In this document: one piece after another, positions 46,141-54,745 of the stretch
How the letters are laid out: every line of letters starts with the position of its first letter
Position numbering within the stretch: the first letter of the stretch is position 1
DNA from: Caryophanales bacterium
GTDB lineage: Bacteria > Bacillota > Bacilli > Bacillales > Amphibacillaceae
Assembly (NCBI GenBank): GCA_026168805.1
Contig: JAPFDS010000064.1
Coordinates: 1 to 60,932 of the forward strand
Direction of reading: 5' to 3'
DNA length: 60,932 bases
Notes under the pieces: generated by a model
Database searches by the model: none
What the model was told of the DNA's origin: nothing
Seen by the model: only the letters and a program-made list of their open reading frames with translations
Made by a program: the position numbers and the translations under genes

Positions 46141-46782
46141 ATGGGAACTAACAGAAAACAAATAGTACAACGTTTCATCATAAGTCTGTTCATGTTGAGT
46201 TGTCTATTTGTATGCACTACTCCTGTACAAGCAGAAAACGTTACTGATTGGCTAGATGAGGATGAACAAGAACAAAAAGACGACAAAATAGAAGAACCTG
46301 TTGAGATAGCGCCCATTGAAACGAATGAACCTTCACTGTTGTGGAGTGCCGTTAAACTTATATTTATCTTAGCTTTGATGATTGGTCTTTTATATGTAGG
46401 TGTTCGTTTCTTTTCGCGTAGAAATAGACAAATGCGTGATTTGAATATACTTGAAAATCTAGGTGGAATCCCTGTTGGCCAGCAGAAATCGGTTCAATTG
46501 ATTCGACTTGGAAGTACGTATTATTTATTAGGTGTAGGCGAAAGTGTAGAACTTCTAAAGGAAATTGAAGATGAGTCAATGATTGAAGAGCTTCAGCATT
46601 TAGCGGAAGCTCCACAAGAAGAAAACTGGTTTGCGGCATTTCAACGTAAACAAAAAGAAAAGAATGAGCCAAAGGAATCAAACGCGTTCAAGCAATTGTA
46701 TGCAAAAGAACTAGATAACCTAATGAATAACCGTAAAGAACTCATTAATTCAAAGCAGAAGAGGGAAGAAGAAAATGAATGA
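46141..46782 (+). CDS. fliO: Flagellar export component FliO (FliZ in Bacillus)
   Basis: Helps assemble the FliP ring of the export gate. It has a signal peptide (about 1-30, cut after PVQA), an acidic extracellular segment, one transmembrane helix (about 65-83) and a cytoplasmic FliO domain (DLNILENLGGIPVGQQKSVQLIRLG). 213 aa. No SD is visible before ATG 46141, which is 6 bases after the cheY stop, so translation may depend on coupling. Confidence 0.9.
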   Translation: MGTNRKQIVQRFIISLFMLSCLFVCTTPVQAENVTDWLDEDEQEQKDDKIEEPVEIAPIETNEPSLLWSAVKLIFILALMIGLLYVGVRFFSRRNRQMRDLNILENLGGIPVGQQKSVQLIRLGSTYYLLGVGESVELLKEIEDESMIEELQHLAEAPQEENWFAAFQRKQKEKNEPKESNAFKQLYAKELDNLMNNRKELINSKQKREEENE

Positions 46783-47440
46783 ATTTATTGATATGTTTTC
46801 AGGTTCAGATCCATCTTCTGTAGCGACCTCTGTACAGTTATTACTTTTATTAACGGTTCTATCTTTGGCGCCAAGCATATTGATATTAATGACCAGCTTT
46901 ACGCGGATAGTCATTGTATTGTCCTTTGTTCGGACATCTTTAGCTACTCAGCAAATGCCTCCAAATCAGGTGTTAGTAGGATTGGCTTTATTTTTAACAT
47001 TTTTTATAATGGCCCCGATTTTTGGAGAGGTATATAACGAATCACTTGATCCATTATTTAAAGAAGAAATCTCTTTAGATGAGGCTTATGATCGTGCGAG
47101 TGTTCCAGTGAAAGAATTTATGGCAAAACATACACGTCAAAAAGACTTAGCGTTGTTCATGCAATATTCCAATAGTGAGCAACCTGACACTGTAGAAGAC
47201 ATTCCGCTTCTTACTTTAATACCCGCTTTTGCAATAAGTGAACTTAAAACAGCTTTTCAAATGGGTTTCATGATTTTTGTGCCATTTCTAATCATTGATA
47301 TGGCGGTAGCTAGTGTGCTCATGTCGATGGGGATGATGATGCTTCCACCGGTGATGATTTCACTCCCATTCAAAATACTTTTGTTTGTATTGGTAGATGG
47401 ATGGTACTTGATTACATATGCATTACTGGATGGTTTTTAG
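46775..47440 (+). CDS. fliP: Flagellar export gate protein FliP
   Basis: Core of the type III export gate. About four transmembrane helices with the conserved TSFTRIVIVLSFVRTSLATQQ-type segment (residues 41-61), AFQMGFMIFVPFLIIDM and MGMMMLPPVMISLPFK. 221 aa; a cleaved signal peptide is not evident. Overlaps fliO by 8 bases. Confidence 0.95.
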   Translation: MNEFIDMFSGSDPSSVATSVQLLLLLTVLSLAPSILILMTSFTRIVIVLSFVRTSLATQQMPPNQVLVGLALFLTFFIMAPIFGEVYNESLDPLFKEEISLDEAYDRASVPVKEFMAKHTRQKDLALFMQYSNSEQPDTVEDIPLLTLIPAFAISELKTAFQMGFMIFVPFLIIDMAVASVLMSMGMMMLPPVMISLPFKILLFVLVDGWYLITYALLDGF

Positions 47441-47481
47441 CGATATGAGGCATCCGAATAGAGAAAGGGTAGGGGTTTAAA

Positions 47482-47751
47482 ATGACGAGTGAATTTGTAC
47501 TTTCTTTAGCAGAAAAAGGAATATATACGATTCTTATGGTTGCTGGGCCACTGCTTATTTTAGCGTTGGCTGTAGGTCTTTTCGTTAGTATATTCCAGGC
47601 AACAACACAAATCCAAGAGCAAACCCTTGCCTTCATCCCTAAAATTGTTGCAGTACTCGTAGGATTGGTGTTTTTTGGGCCATGGATGTTAGCGAAAATG
47701 ATTGAGTTTACTACAGAATTATATATGAACATCAATCAGTTTGTAGGATAA
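47482..47751 (+). CDS. fliQ: Flagellar export gate protein FliQ
   Basis: Two-helix membrane protein that packs around FliP-FliR. 89 aa with the motif ATTQIQEQTLAFIPKI between the helices. The SD is modest (GGGTAGGGG at about 47466). Confidence 0.94.
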   Translation: MTSEFVLSLAEKGIYTILMVAGPLLILALAVGLFVSIFQATTQIQEQTLAFIPKIVAVLVGLVFFGPWMLAKMIEFTTELYMNINQFVG

Positions 47752-47754
47752 CGT

Positions 47755-48534
47755 ATGGAACAACTACTTTCACTCATTTATGTCCCTCAATATATCCTTG
47801 TATTTGCACGTATAGCAGCATTTTTTGTCACGGTACCATTGTTTTCATATCGAACCATACCGACAACATTTAAAATTGGTTTAAGTATATTTTTAGCAAT
47901 CATTCTGGCTCAAACCGTTCCTTTAGAAATCATTCCATTCGATATGTTTTTTATTGTTTTACTCTTAAAAGAAGTAATGGTTGGTATTTTTATCGGGTTG
48001 ATTGCTTTCATGGTCGTTTCAGCTGTACAAATTGCTGGAGGTTTTATTGATTTTCAGATGGGCTTTGCCATTGCGAACGTCGTTGACCCACAAACAGGAG
48101 CTCAAAGTCCATTGATTGGTCAATACTTTTATATTATTGCACTTTTATTTTTATTAGCGGTAAATGGCCATCATATGTTAATTGACGGACTGCACTACAG
48201 TTTTCAAGTGATTGCTCTTGATTCATTCATCCCGTTTTCACATGCGTCGATTGGTGCATTTATCGTTCAAACGTTTAACGCAATGTTTGTCATTGCATTT
48301 CAAATCGCCATACCGATTGTAGGGTGTTTGTTTTTAGTTGACGTTGCTTTAGGATTAATTGCTCGAACCGTACCACAACTAAACGTTTTTGTTGTAGGGT
48401 TACCCATTAAAATTTTTGTTAGTTTTGTTGCAATATTAATCTTTTTAGGGATGTATATGTATTTGGCTGAGATGTTATTTAAGACAATGTTTGACGTTAT
48501 GAAAGGTCTCACAGAACTCTTTGGAGGTGCTTAA
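47755..48534 (+). CDS. fliR: Flagellar export gate protein FliR
   Basis: Membrane subunit of the export gate with about six hydrophobic helices across 259 aa. Contains FVTVPLFSYRTIPTTFKIGL and IDFQMGFAIANVVDPQTGAQ (family motif). Starts 3 bases after fliQ; flhB overlaps its 3-prime region only through its SD. Confidence 0.95.
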   Translation: MEQLLSLIYVPQYILVFARIAAFFVTVPLFSYRTIPTTFKIGLSIFLAIILAQTVPLEIIPFDMFFIVLLLKEVMVGIFIGLIAFMVVSAVQIAGGFIDFQMGFAIANVVDPQTGAQSPLIGQYFYIIALLFLLAVNGHHMLIDGLHYSFQVIALDSFIPFSHASIGAFIVQTFNAMFVIAFQIAIPIVGCLFLVDVALGLIARTVPQLNVFVVGLPIKIFVSFVAILIFLGMYMYLAEMLFKTMFDVMKGLTELFGGA

Positions 48535-48535
48535 T

Positions 48536-49615
48536 GTGCGATTAACGTTAGATTTACAGTTTTTCGCAGGAGAGAAAACAGAAAAGGCAACTCCGAAAAA
48601 AAGAGAGGATGAACGACGAAAAGGGAAGGTAGCCAAAAGCCAAGACGTAAATACTGCTGTGCTATTACTGTTTTCATTTATTGCCCTTGCTGTCGCTGGA
48701 CCTTTAATGAAAGGACGTTTACTTGCATTGTTTTCAAATGCATTTTCATCCTATATACACTTAGAGGTCACTGTTCATACCATACCGCTATTACTTATGG
48801 AGTTATTTATAGAAATTGCTTATGTGATCGCGCCTATTATGCTTGTAGCGATTGTAGCCGCTTTTGCAGCAAACTTAACGCAAATTGGCTTTCTCTTTAC
48901 AACTGAACCGTTAAAGTTTGATTTGAAAAAAATTGATCCGATTAAAGGGGCGAAGCGAATCTTTTCCATTCGCGCACTTGTCGAATTATTGAAGTCGTTA
49001 TTTAAAATCGTTTTTATTGGCGCTGTCACATTTACGGTTATTTGGATCAATAAAGAGCATATGATGATGACCGCACTGAAAGACGTGGATAGCGCATTGG
49101 CGTTTTTTGGTAATACAACCATTATCATGGGAATCGCCGCAACGATTGCTTTACTTTTTTTAGCAGTATTTGATTATGCTTATCAAAGGTATGACTTTGA
49201 AAAGAATATGCGTATGAGTAAACAAGATATTAAAGACGAGCATAAAAACATGGAAGGGGATCCACTCATTCAATCTAAAATGAAGGAAAAGCAGCGAGAA
49301 TTTGCGATGCGACGAATGATGAGTGATGTTCCACTAGCAGATGTCATTATTACGAACCCAACCCATTATGCAATTGCTGTTAAGTATGATGAAGAAAAAG
49401 CTACGGCACCATATGTGATTGCTAAAGGAATTGATCAAGTTGCATTAAAAATTCGCGAAGTAGCGAAAGCACATCAAGTTCCAACGGTTGAAAATCGTCA
49501 ATTGGCTCGATCATTGTACGATTCATTAGAAATAAATGAGGTTATTCCAGAAGAATTTTATCAAGCGGTTGCTGAAATATTAGCATACGTCTATCAATTA
49601 GACAAAACAATGTAA
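48536..49615 (+). CDS. flhB: Flagellar export switch protein FlhB
   Basis: Controls the switch from rod/hook to filament export. Four transmembrane helices (about 30-215), then the cytoplasmic domain that cleaves itself in NPTH (Asn274-Pro275). The N-terminus GEKTEKATPKKREDERRKGK is typical. 359 aa from GTG 48536, six bases after GGAGGTG; the ATG at 48534 is out of frame. Confidence 0.95.
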   Translation: MRLTLDLQFFAGEKTEKATPKKREDERRKGKVAKSQDVNTAVLLLFSFIALAVAGPLMKGRLLALFSNAFSSYIHLEVTVHTIPLLLMELFIEIAYVIAPIMLVAIVAAFAANLTQIGFLFTTEPLKFDLKKIDPIKGAKRIFSIRALVELLKSLFKIVFIGAVTFTVIWINKEHMMMTALKDVDSALAFFGNTTIIMGIAATIALLFLAVFDYAYQRYDFEKNMRMSKQDIKDEHKNMEGDPLIQSKMKEKQREFAMRRMMSDVPLADVIITNPTHYAIAVKYDEEKATAPYVIAKGIDQVALKIREVAKAHQVPTVENRQLARSLYDSLEINEVIPEEFYQAVAEILAYVYQLDKTM

Positions 49616-49635
49616 GTACATAGGAGGTGGCTTTA

Positions 49636-51669
49636 GTGAAAGCACGTGATTTATCGGTATTATTAGGTGTTATATTAATTATTATTATGCTTGTTGTGCC
49701 TTTACCTGGCTGGCTTCTCAGTATTTTAATCCTTGCAAATATTAGCTTGGCATTAATTGTTATTTTAGTATCTATGAATACACAAGAAGCACTACAGTTT
49801 TCTATTTTCCCATCACTACTCTTACTACTTACATTGTTTCGTCTCGGACTAAACGTTTCGACAACGAGGTCAATTTTGTCTAAAGCTGAAGCTGGAGGAG
49901 TTGTTGATACGTTTGGTACGTTTGTTATTGGAAATAACCCGCTTGTTGGTTTTGTAGTGTTCGTCATTTTAGTCATTATTCAATTTCTTGTCATTACGAA
50001 GGGTGCGGAACGTGTATCAGAGGTTGCTGCACGGTTTACGCTTGACGCGATGCCAGGAAAACAGATGAGTATTGATGCCGATTTAAACGCCGGTCTCATC
50101 TCTGAAACACAAGCAAGAGATAGACGCCAAAAGGTAGAAAGTGAAGCAGACTTTTATGGAGCGATGGACGGTGCTAGTAAGTTTGTAAAAGGTGACGCCA
50201 TTGCCGGAATTATTATCGTTCTTATTAATATTATATTTGGTTTGATTATCGGTATGGTACAAATGGGCTTCACTTTTAATGAAGCTATTGAAACTTATAT
50301 GCAATTGACGGTTGGGGATGGGTTAGTGAGTCAGATTCCGGCACTTTTAATCTCGACTGCTACAGGAATTGTTGTTACGCGGGTGACTACTACAGGTAAT
50401 TTAGGTAGTGATATAACCGGACAATTATTGCAGTATCCACGATTATTATTTATTGCAGCTGGAGCAATCTTTTTATTAGGCTTAACTCCCATTAACTTCT
50501 TCTTAACTACGTCCATCGCAGGTGTATTAGCACTCAGTGGTTACATGCTGTTGCAAAGTGAGCGGGATGAGCAATTGGTTGATGAAGAAGCTGCAGAAGA
50601 AGAAGCTCAAAGTAGTTCCATCGAATCGTCAGAAAATGTAATAGACTTACTGAGCATGGACCCGATTGAATTTGAGTTTGGTTATTCATTAATACCCTTA
50701 GTAGATGCCGATCAAGGTGGGGATCTACTAGATCGTGTCATTATGATTCGAAGACAGTTAGCAATTGAACTAGGAATTGTTATACCCGTTGTTCGAATTC
50801 GTGATAATATCCAACTCAATCCAAACGAATATCGGTTGAAAATTAAAGGAAATGAAGTGGCTTTTGGGGAGATTATGATTGATCACTACTTAGCCATGAC
50901 ACCAGACATGGAAGATGAATTAGAAGGAATTGATACAAAGGAACCTGCATTTGGTTTACCTGCAAAATGGATTAGTGAGGAATTAAAAGATGAGGCAGAC
51001 CTATTAGGCTATACAGTCGTAGATCCACCTTCAGTTGTATCTACCCATTTAACAGAAATCATTAAGAAACATGCATATACATTGCTAGGTCGACAAGAAA
51101 CACAACAGTTGGTCGATCATTTAAAAGAAAATTATCCTATTTTAGTAGAAGAGGTAACACCAGATCCACTGCGGATAGGTGATATTCAAAAAGTGCTGGC
51201 AAATTTATTAAGAGAAAATGTTTCGATACGGAATTTACCAGTTATTTTTGAAGCATTAGCTGATTATGCATCAATGACCAATGACACAGATTTACTAACG
51301 GAATATGTAAGACAATCTTTATCACCGCAAATTACGAAGCAATATGCTCCAGAGGTTGGCAGTCTGAAAGTAGTGACGGTATCAGGCGGTGTAGAGAAGA
51401 AAATAGCAGAAAACATTCAACAAACGGAACATGGTTCATTTTTGTCACTTGATCCTGAATCACAGCAATCTATTGTGCAAACGATGCATGAACAACTAGA
51501 AAAACTTACGATACAAGAGGACACGGCAATTGTTCTTTGTACACCTGCTGTTCGAATGCATGTGAAACAACTCATTGAGAGGTATTTACCTCATGTAGTA
51601 GTCTTGTCTTACAATGAATTAGAACCGACAATCCAAATTGAAAGTGTTGGGGTGGTGAATGCAGCATGA
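49636..51669 (+). CDS. flhA: Flagellar export gate protein FlhA
   Basis: Largest gate protein: about eight transmembrane helices in the first 310 residues with the FHIPEP-type signature region (RVSEVAARFTLDAMPGKQMSIDADLNAG area, about 120-150), then a cytoplasmic domain that docks chaperones. 677 aa from GTG 49636, after AGGAGGTGG. flhF overlaps by 4 bases. Confidence 0.96.
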   Translation: MKARDLSVLLGVILIIIMLVVPLPGWLLSILILANISLALIVILVSMNTQEALQFSIFPSLLLLLTLFRLGLNVSTTRSILSKAEAGGVVDTFGTFVIGNNPLVGFVVFVILVIIQFLVITKGAERVSEVAARFTLDAMPGKQMSIDADLNAGLISETQARDRRQKVESEADFYGAMDGASKFVKGDAIAGIIIVLINIIFGLIIGMVQMGFTFNEAIETYMQLTVGDGLVSQIPALLISTATGIVVTRVTTTGNLGSDITGQLLQYPRLLFIAAGAIFLLGLTPINFFLTTSIAGVLALSGYMLLQSERDEQLVDEEAAEEEAQSSSIESSENVIDLLSMDPIEFEFGYSLIPLVDADQGGDLLDRVIMIRRQLAIELGIVIPVVRIRDNIQLNPNEYRLKIKGNEVAFGEIMIDHYLAMTPDMEDELEGIDTKEPAFGLPAKWISEELKDEADLLGYTVVDPPSVVSTHLTEIIKKHAYTLLGRQETQQLVDHLKENYPILVEEVTPDPLRIGDIQKVLANLLRENVSIRNLPVIFEALADYASMTNDTDLLTEYVRQSLSPQITKQYAPEVGSLKVVTVSGGVEKKIAENIQQTEHGSFLSLDPESQQSIVQTMHEQLEKLTIQEDTAIVLCTPAVRMHVKQLIERYLPHVVVLSYNELEPTIQIESVGVVNAA

Positions 51670-52826
51670 AACTAAAGAAATTTACAGCACCGACGATGCC
51701 TGAAGCAATGCAACAAATTCGTTCTGAACTTGGAAGTAATGCAGTTATCTTACAATCAAAAGAAGTAAAAAAAGGTGGAGTGCTCGGTTTTTTTCAAAAA
51801 AAACAGTTTGAAGTTTATGCAGCGCTAGATCCAGAGCCTACACCTAGAGTAAAACAGAAATCGTATGAACCTTTAGTGGACACGAATGAAGACAAAGCAT
51901 TTGACATGCACACACAAGATCGCGTCAATGAATCAAATGATGACATGCATATTTTAGCAGAAATTAAACAAATGAAAAAACTATTAGAAGTAACGACAGC
52001 GGCGAATGAAGATATTCCCAAAGGGTTGACTACAAATTTTATCTGGCCTTATACGTATTTAATCAATCAGGAAGTCACACCACTATTAGCTGAAGAAATC
52101 GTACTTCAAGTGCAACAAAATCTCGAAGCTGAAGAGATGGAGGAGCACGCTCATTTGATTAAAGATGAACTACATAAGGAAATCGTTCAACGATTGAAAG
52201 CCATCGAAAAGTCTACCTTTACGTATGATGAGCATATTGTTCATTTTATCGGACCGACAGGCGTAGGTAAGACGACTACTTTAGCAAAAATAGCTGCAAA
52301 AGCAAAGCTGGAGAAAAATAAACGGGTTGCATTTATTACAACTGACACATATCGCATTGCAGCAATTGAACAATTAAAAACGTATGCTCGTATTTTAGAG
52401 GTTCCAATTGAAGTGGCATATACAAAAGAAGAATATGATGAAGCTATCCAAAAACTATCAGGTTATGATCAAATATATGTAGATACTGCTGGACGGAACT
52501 ATCGAGAAACGAGTTTTGTAAAGGACTTAACAGCTTTGATAGACAGACCAAATAATGATCAAGCAACGATGTTAGTTCTATCTCTGTCATCTAAATCAAA
52601 TGATATAGAAGCAATCTATCATCAATTTAACAACCTACCAAATCAATCAATTATTTTTACAAAGGTTGATGAGACAAGGCAGTTTGGGAGTTTATTGAAT
52701 ATATCTTTACATGAAGAAAGACAAATTGCATTTTTAGCAAATGGACAGGACGTCCCCAATGATGTAATGGTATCCACCCCAGAAGTAATCTCATCTTATC
52801 TATTGAGTGGTTACGATGATGAGTGA
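51666..52826 (+). CDS. flhF: SRP-like GTPase FlhF
   Basis: Third SRP-type GTPase, placing flagella on the cell. Variable N-terminal B domain (about 1-115), N domain, then the G domain with [10 protein letters not shown] near 196 and DTAGRNYRE. The G4 is KVDE rather than KLD, as usual in FlhF. 386 aa. Paired with flhG. Confidence 0.95.
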   Translation: MKLKKFTAPTMPEAMQQIRSELGSNAVILQSKEVKKGGVLGFFQKKQFEVYAALDPEPTPRVKQKSYEPLVDTNEDKAFDMHTQDRVNESNDDMHILAEIKQMKKLLEVTTAANEDIPKGLTTNFIWPYTYLINQEVTPLLAEEIVLQVQQNLEAEEMEEHAHLIKDELHKEIVQRLKAIEKSTFTYDEHIVHFIGPTGVGKTTTLAKIAAKAKLEKNKRVAFITTDTYRIAAIEQLKTYARILEVPIEVAYTKEEYDEAIQKLSGYDQIYVDTAGRNYRETSFVKDLTALIDRPNNDQATMLVLSLSSKSNDIEAIYHQFNNLPNQSIIFTKVDETRQFGSLLNISLHEERQIAFLANGQDVPNDVMVSTPEVISSYLLSGYDDE

Positions 52827-53691
52827 TCAAGCGAACTCGTTAAGATCTCAAATGCATCATTCGACTAAAGGTTCCCCCACTGCAAAAACCATTGCTTTTA
52901 TTAGTGGAAAAGGCGGTGTTGGAAAGTCGAATATAGCGATAAATTTTGCGATATCACTTTCAAAAAAGAAATATAACGTTCTTATGATTGATTTAGATGT
53001 TGGTATGGGAAATATAGACATTTTGTTAGGGGTCCAAGCAAAACATACGATTGTTGACGTTTTAGAAAAGAAACTTTCATTAATGAACATTGTTGAAACT
53101 GGTCCAGAAAATATCTCCTATATAGCGGGAGGTTCAAGTTTTACAAACCTTTTTACATTAAATCATCAACATATGCATTATTTTCTGTCAGAGTTTGATA
53201 TACTAGTACAAAAGTATGATTATATCTTATTTGATATGGGGGCCGGTATTACTAAGGAAAGTTTGTTTTTCATCTTATCTTCAGATGAAGCAATATTAGT
53301 TACTACACCAGAGCCAACGTCTATTATGGATGGGTACAGTATGATTAAACACCTTACTCAAGAAGCGCCGAATATGCCTATTCATGTAGTGATGAATCGT
53401 TCATTGTCATTTAAAGGCGGGACTAAAGCCCTTAGGCAGTTTGAACGAGTCGTACAATCATTTCTCAAACGTCCAATCAATAAACTAGCAATTATACCTG
53501 ATGACAAGTCTGTACGAGAAGCAGTTATGAAACAACAACCTTTTGCATTATGTAATAATTCTTCACCAGCCACAAAAGCAATCGAAAATATGACCGATGC
53601 ATACGAAACTGGTAAAAATATTGTCACCTACAAGACTCCATTATCCTTTATACATAAAATGAAACAACTTTGGAGAGGGAGGAGTAACTAA
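52819..53691 (+). CDS. flhG: MinD-like ATPase FlhG (YlxH)
   Basis: Activates FlhF GTPase and limits flagellar number and spacing. Deviant Walker A SGKGGVGKS at 29-37 and MIDLDVGMGNIDIL. A DQAN-like N-terminal motif (SDQANSLRSQM) matches the FlhF-activating segment. 290 aa; ATG 52816 is an equal alternative. Overlaps the flhF stop. Confidence 0.94.
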   Translation: MSDQANSLRSQMHHSTKGSPTAKTIAFISGKGGVGKSNIAINFAISLSKKKYNVLMIDLDVGMGNIDILLGVQAKHTIVDVLEKKLSLMNIVETGPENISYIAGGSSFTNLFTLNHQHMHYFLSEFDILVQKYDYILFDMGAGITKESLFFILSSDEAILVTTPEPTSIMDGYSMIKHLTQEAPNMPIHVVMNRSLSFKGGTKALRQFERVVQSFLKRPINKLAIIPDDKSVREAVMKQQPFALCNNSSPATKAIENMTDAYETGKNIVTYKTPLSFIHKMKQLWRGRSN

Positions 53692-54740
53692 TGGAGAAAG
53701 TCCAAGTACTAGTCATCGACGACTCAGCATTTATGAGAAAAGTTATTACACAACTATTAACAGAAGATCCACGGATTCAAGTCGTAGCAGCTGCACGAAA
53801 TGGAGAAGACGGTATTAAGAAGGCTAAGCAATACAAACCAGATGTTATTACTTTAGATGTAGAGATGCCAGTGATGGATGGTATTACAACTCTTAAACAT
53901 ATTATGGAACATTTCCCTACCCCAGTCGTTATGATTTCAAGCATGACAGCAAGTGGCAAAGAGGAAACTGTAAAGGCAATGCAATTAGGAGCCGTTGATT
54001 TTATCCAAAAACCATCAGGATCTATTTCTCTAAATATGGAACAAATTCAATCAGAAATGATCGAAACGGTTATTGCAGCAACACATGCAGATGTAAAAAA
54101 ACAACATGTTGAGCATGTAGAACCTATCAAACATACAAACAAAGCAAAGTATAGCCAATCTATTTATGCGATTGGTACATCCACTGGTGGCCCAAGAGCA
54201 TTACAAGCAGTCTTAACAGCATTGCCTGAAAGCTTTGAAGCTCCAATCGTTATTGTCCAACATATGCCTGCACTGTTCACAAAATCTCTTGCTGAACGAC
54301 TGGATTCTTTATCATCTATTCGAGTAAAAGAAGCAGAACATGGAGAGTTACTTCAGGATGGAGTTGCTTATATAGCACCGGGCGATCAGCATTTACATGT
54401 TCGGCAAGTAGGTACATCTTTAGCTATTGAACTAGGTAAAGAGCCTCCGGAGTTAGGACATCGTCCGTCTGTAAACGTGATGCTTAAGTCGATTGCAACA
54501 TTAAAACGATTAAATAAAGTTGCTATTATCCTTACAGGAATGGGAAAAGACGGAAAAGAAGGAATACAAGCCATTAAAGACAAAGATCCATCTTCGCTTG
54601 TTTTTGTCGAATCAAGCAAAACAGCAATCGTAAATGGTATGCCGCATTCTGCTAGACAAACAAACTTAGTAAACGAAGTCATTCCCCTTCCAAGTATAGG
54701 AAAAGCAATGGTTAATAGTTTAAATAGAAAGAGGAGGTAG
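53691..54740 (+). CDS. cheB: Chemotaxis methylesterase CheB
   Basis: Removes methyl groups from, and deamidates, receptors during adaptation. Receiver domain with Asp10/Asp11 and phosphoacceptor Asp56 (TLDVEMPVMDG), a linker (about 125-155), then the esterase domain with the nucleophile Ser in GTSTGGPRAL (about 164) and His in VQHMPA (about 190). 349 aa. ATG overlaps the flhG stop by one base. No cheR is nearby in this window. Confidence 0.95.
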   Translation: MEKVQVLVIDDSAFMRKVITQLLTEDPRIQVVAAARNGEDGIKKAKQYKPDVITLDVEMPVMDGITTLKHIMEHFPTPVVMISSMTASGKEETVKAMQLGAVDFIQKPSGSISLNMEQIQSEMIETVIAATHADVKKQHVEHVEPIKHTNKAKYSQSIYAIGTSTGGPRALQAVLTALPESFEAPIVIVQHMPALFTKSLAERLDSLSSIRVKEAEHGELLQDGVAYIAPGDQHLHVRQVGTSLAIELGKEPPELGHRPSVNVMLKSIATLKRLNKVAIILTGMGKDGKEGIQAIKDKDPSSLVFVESSKTAIVNGMPHSARQTNLVNEVIPLPSIGKAMVNSLNRKRR

Positions 54741-54745
54741 TATAA

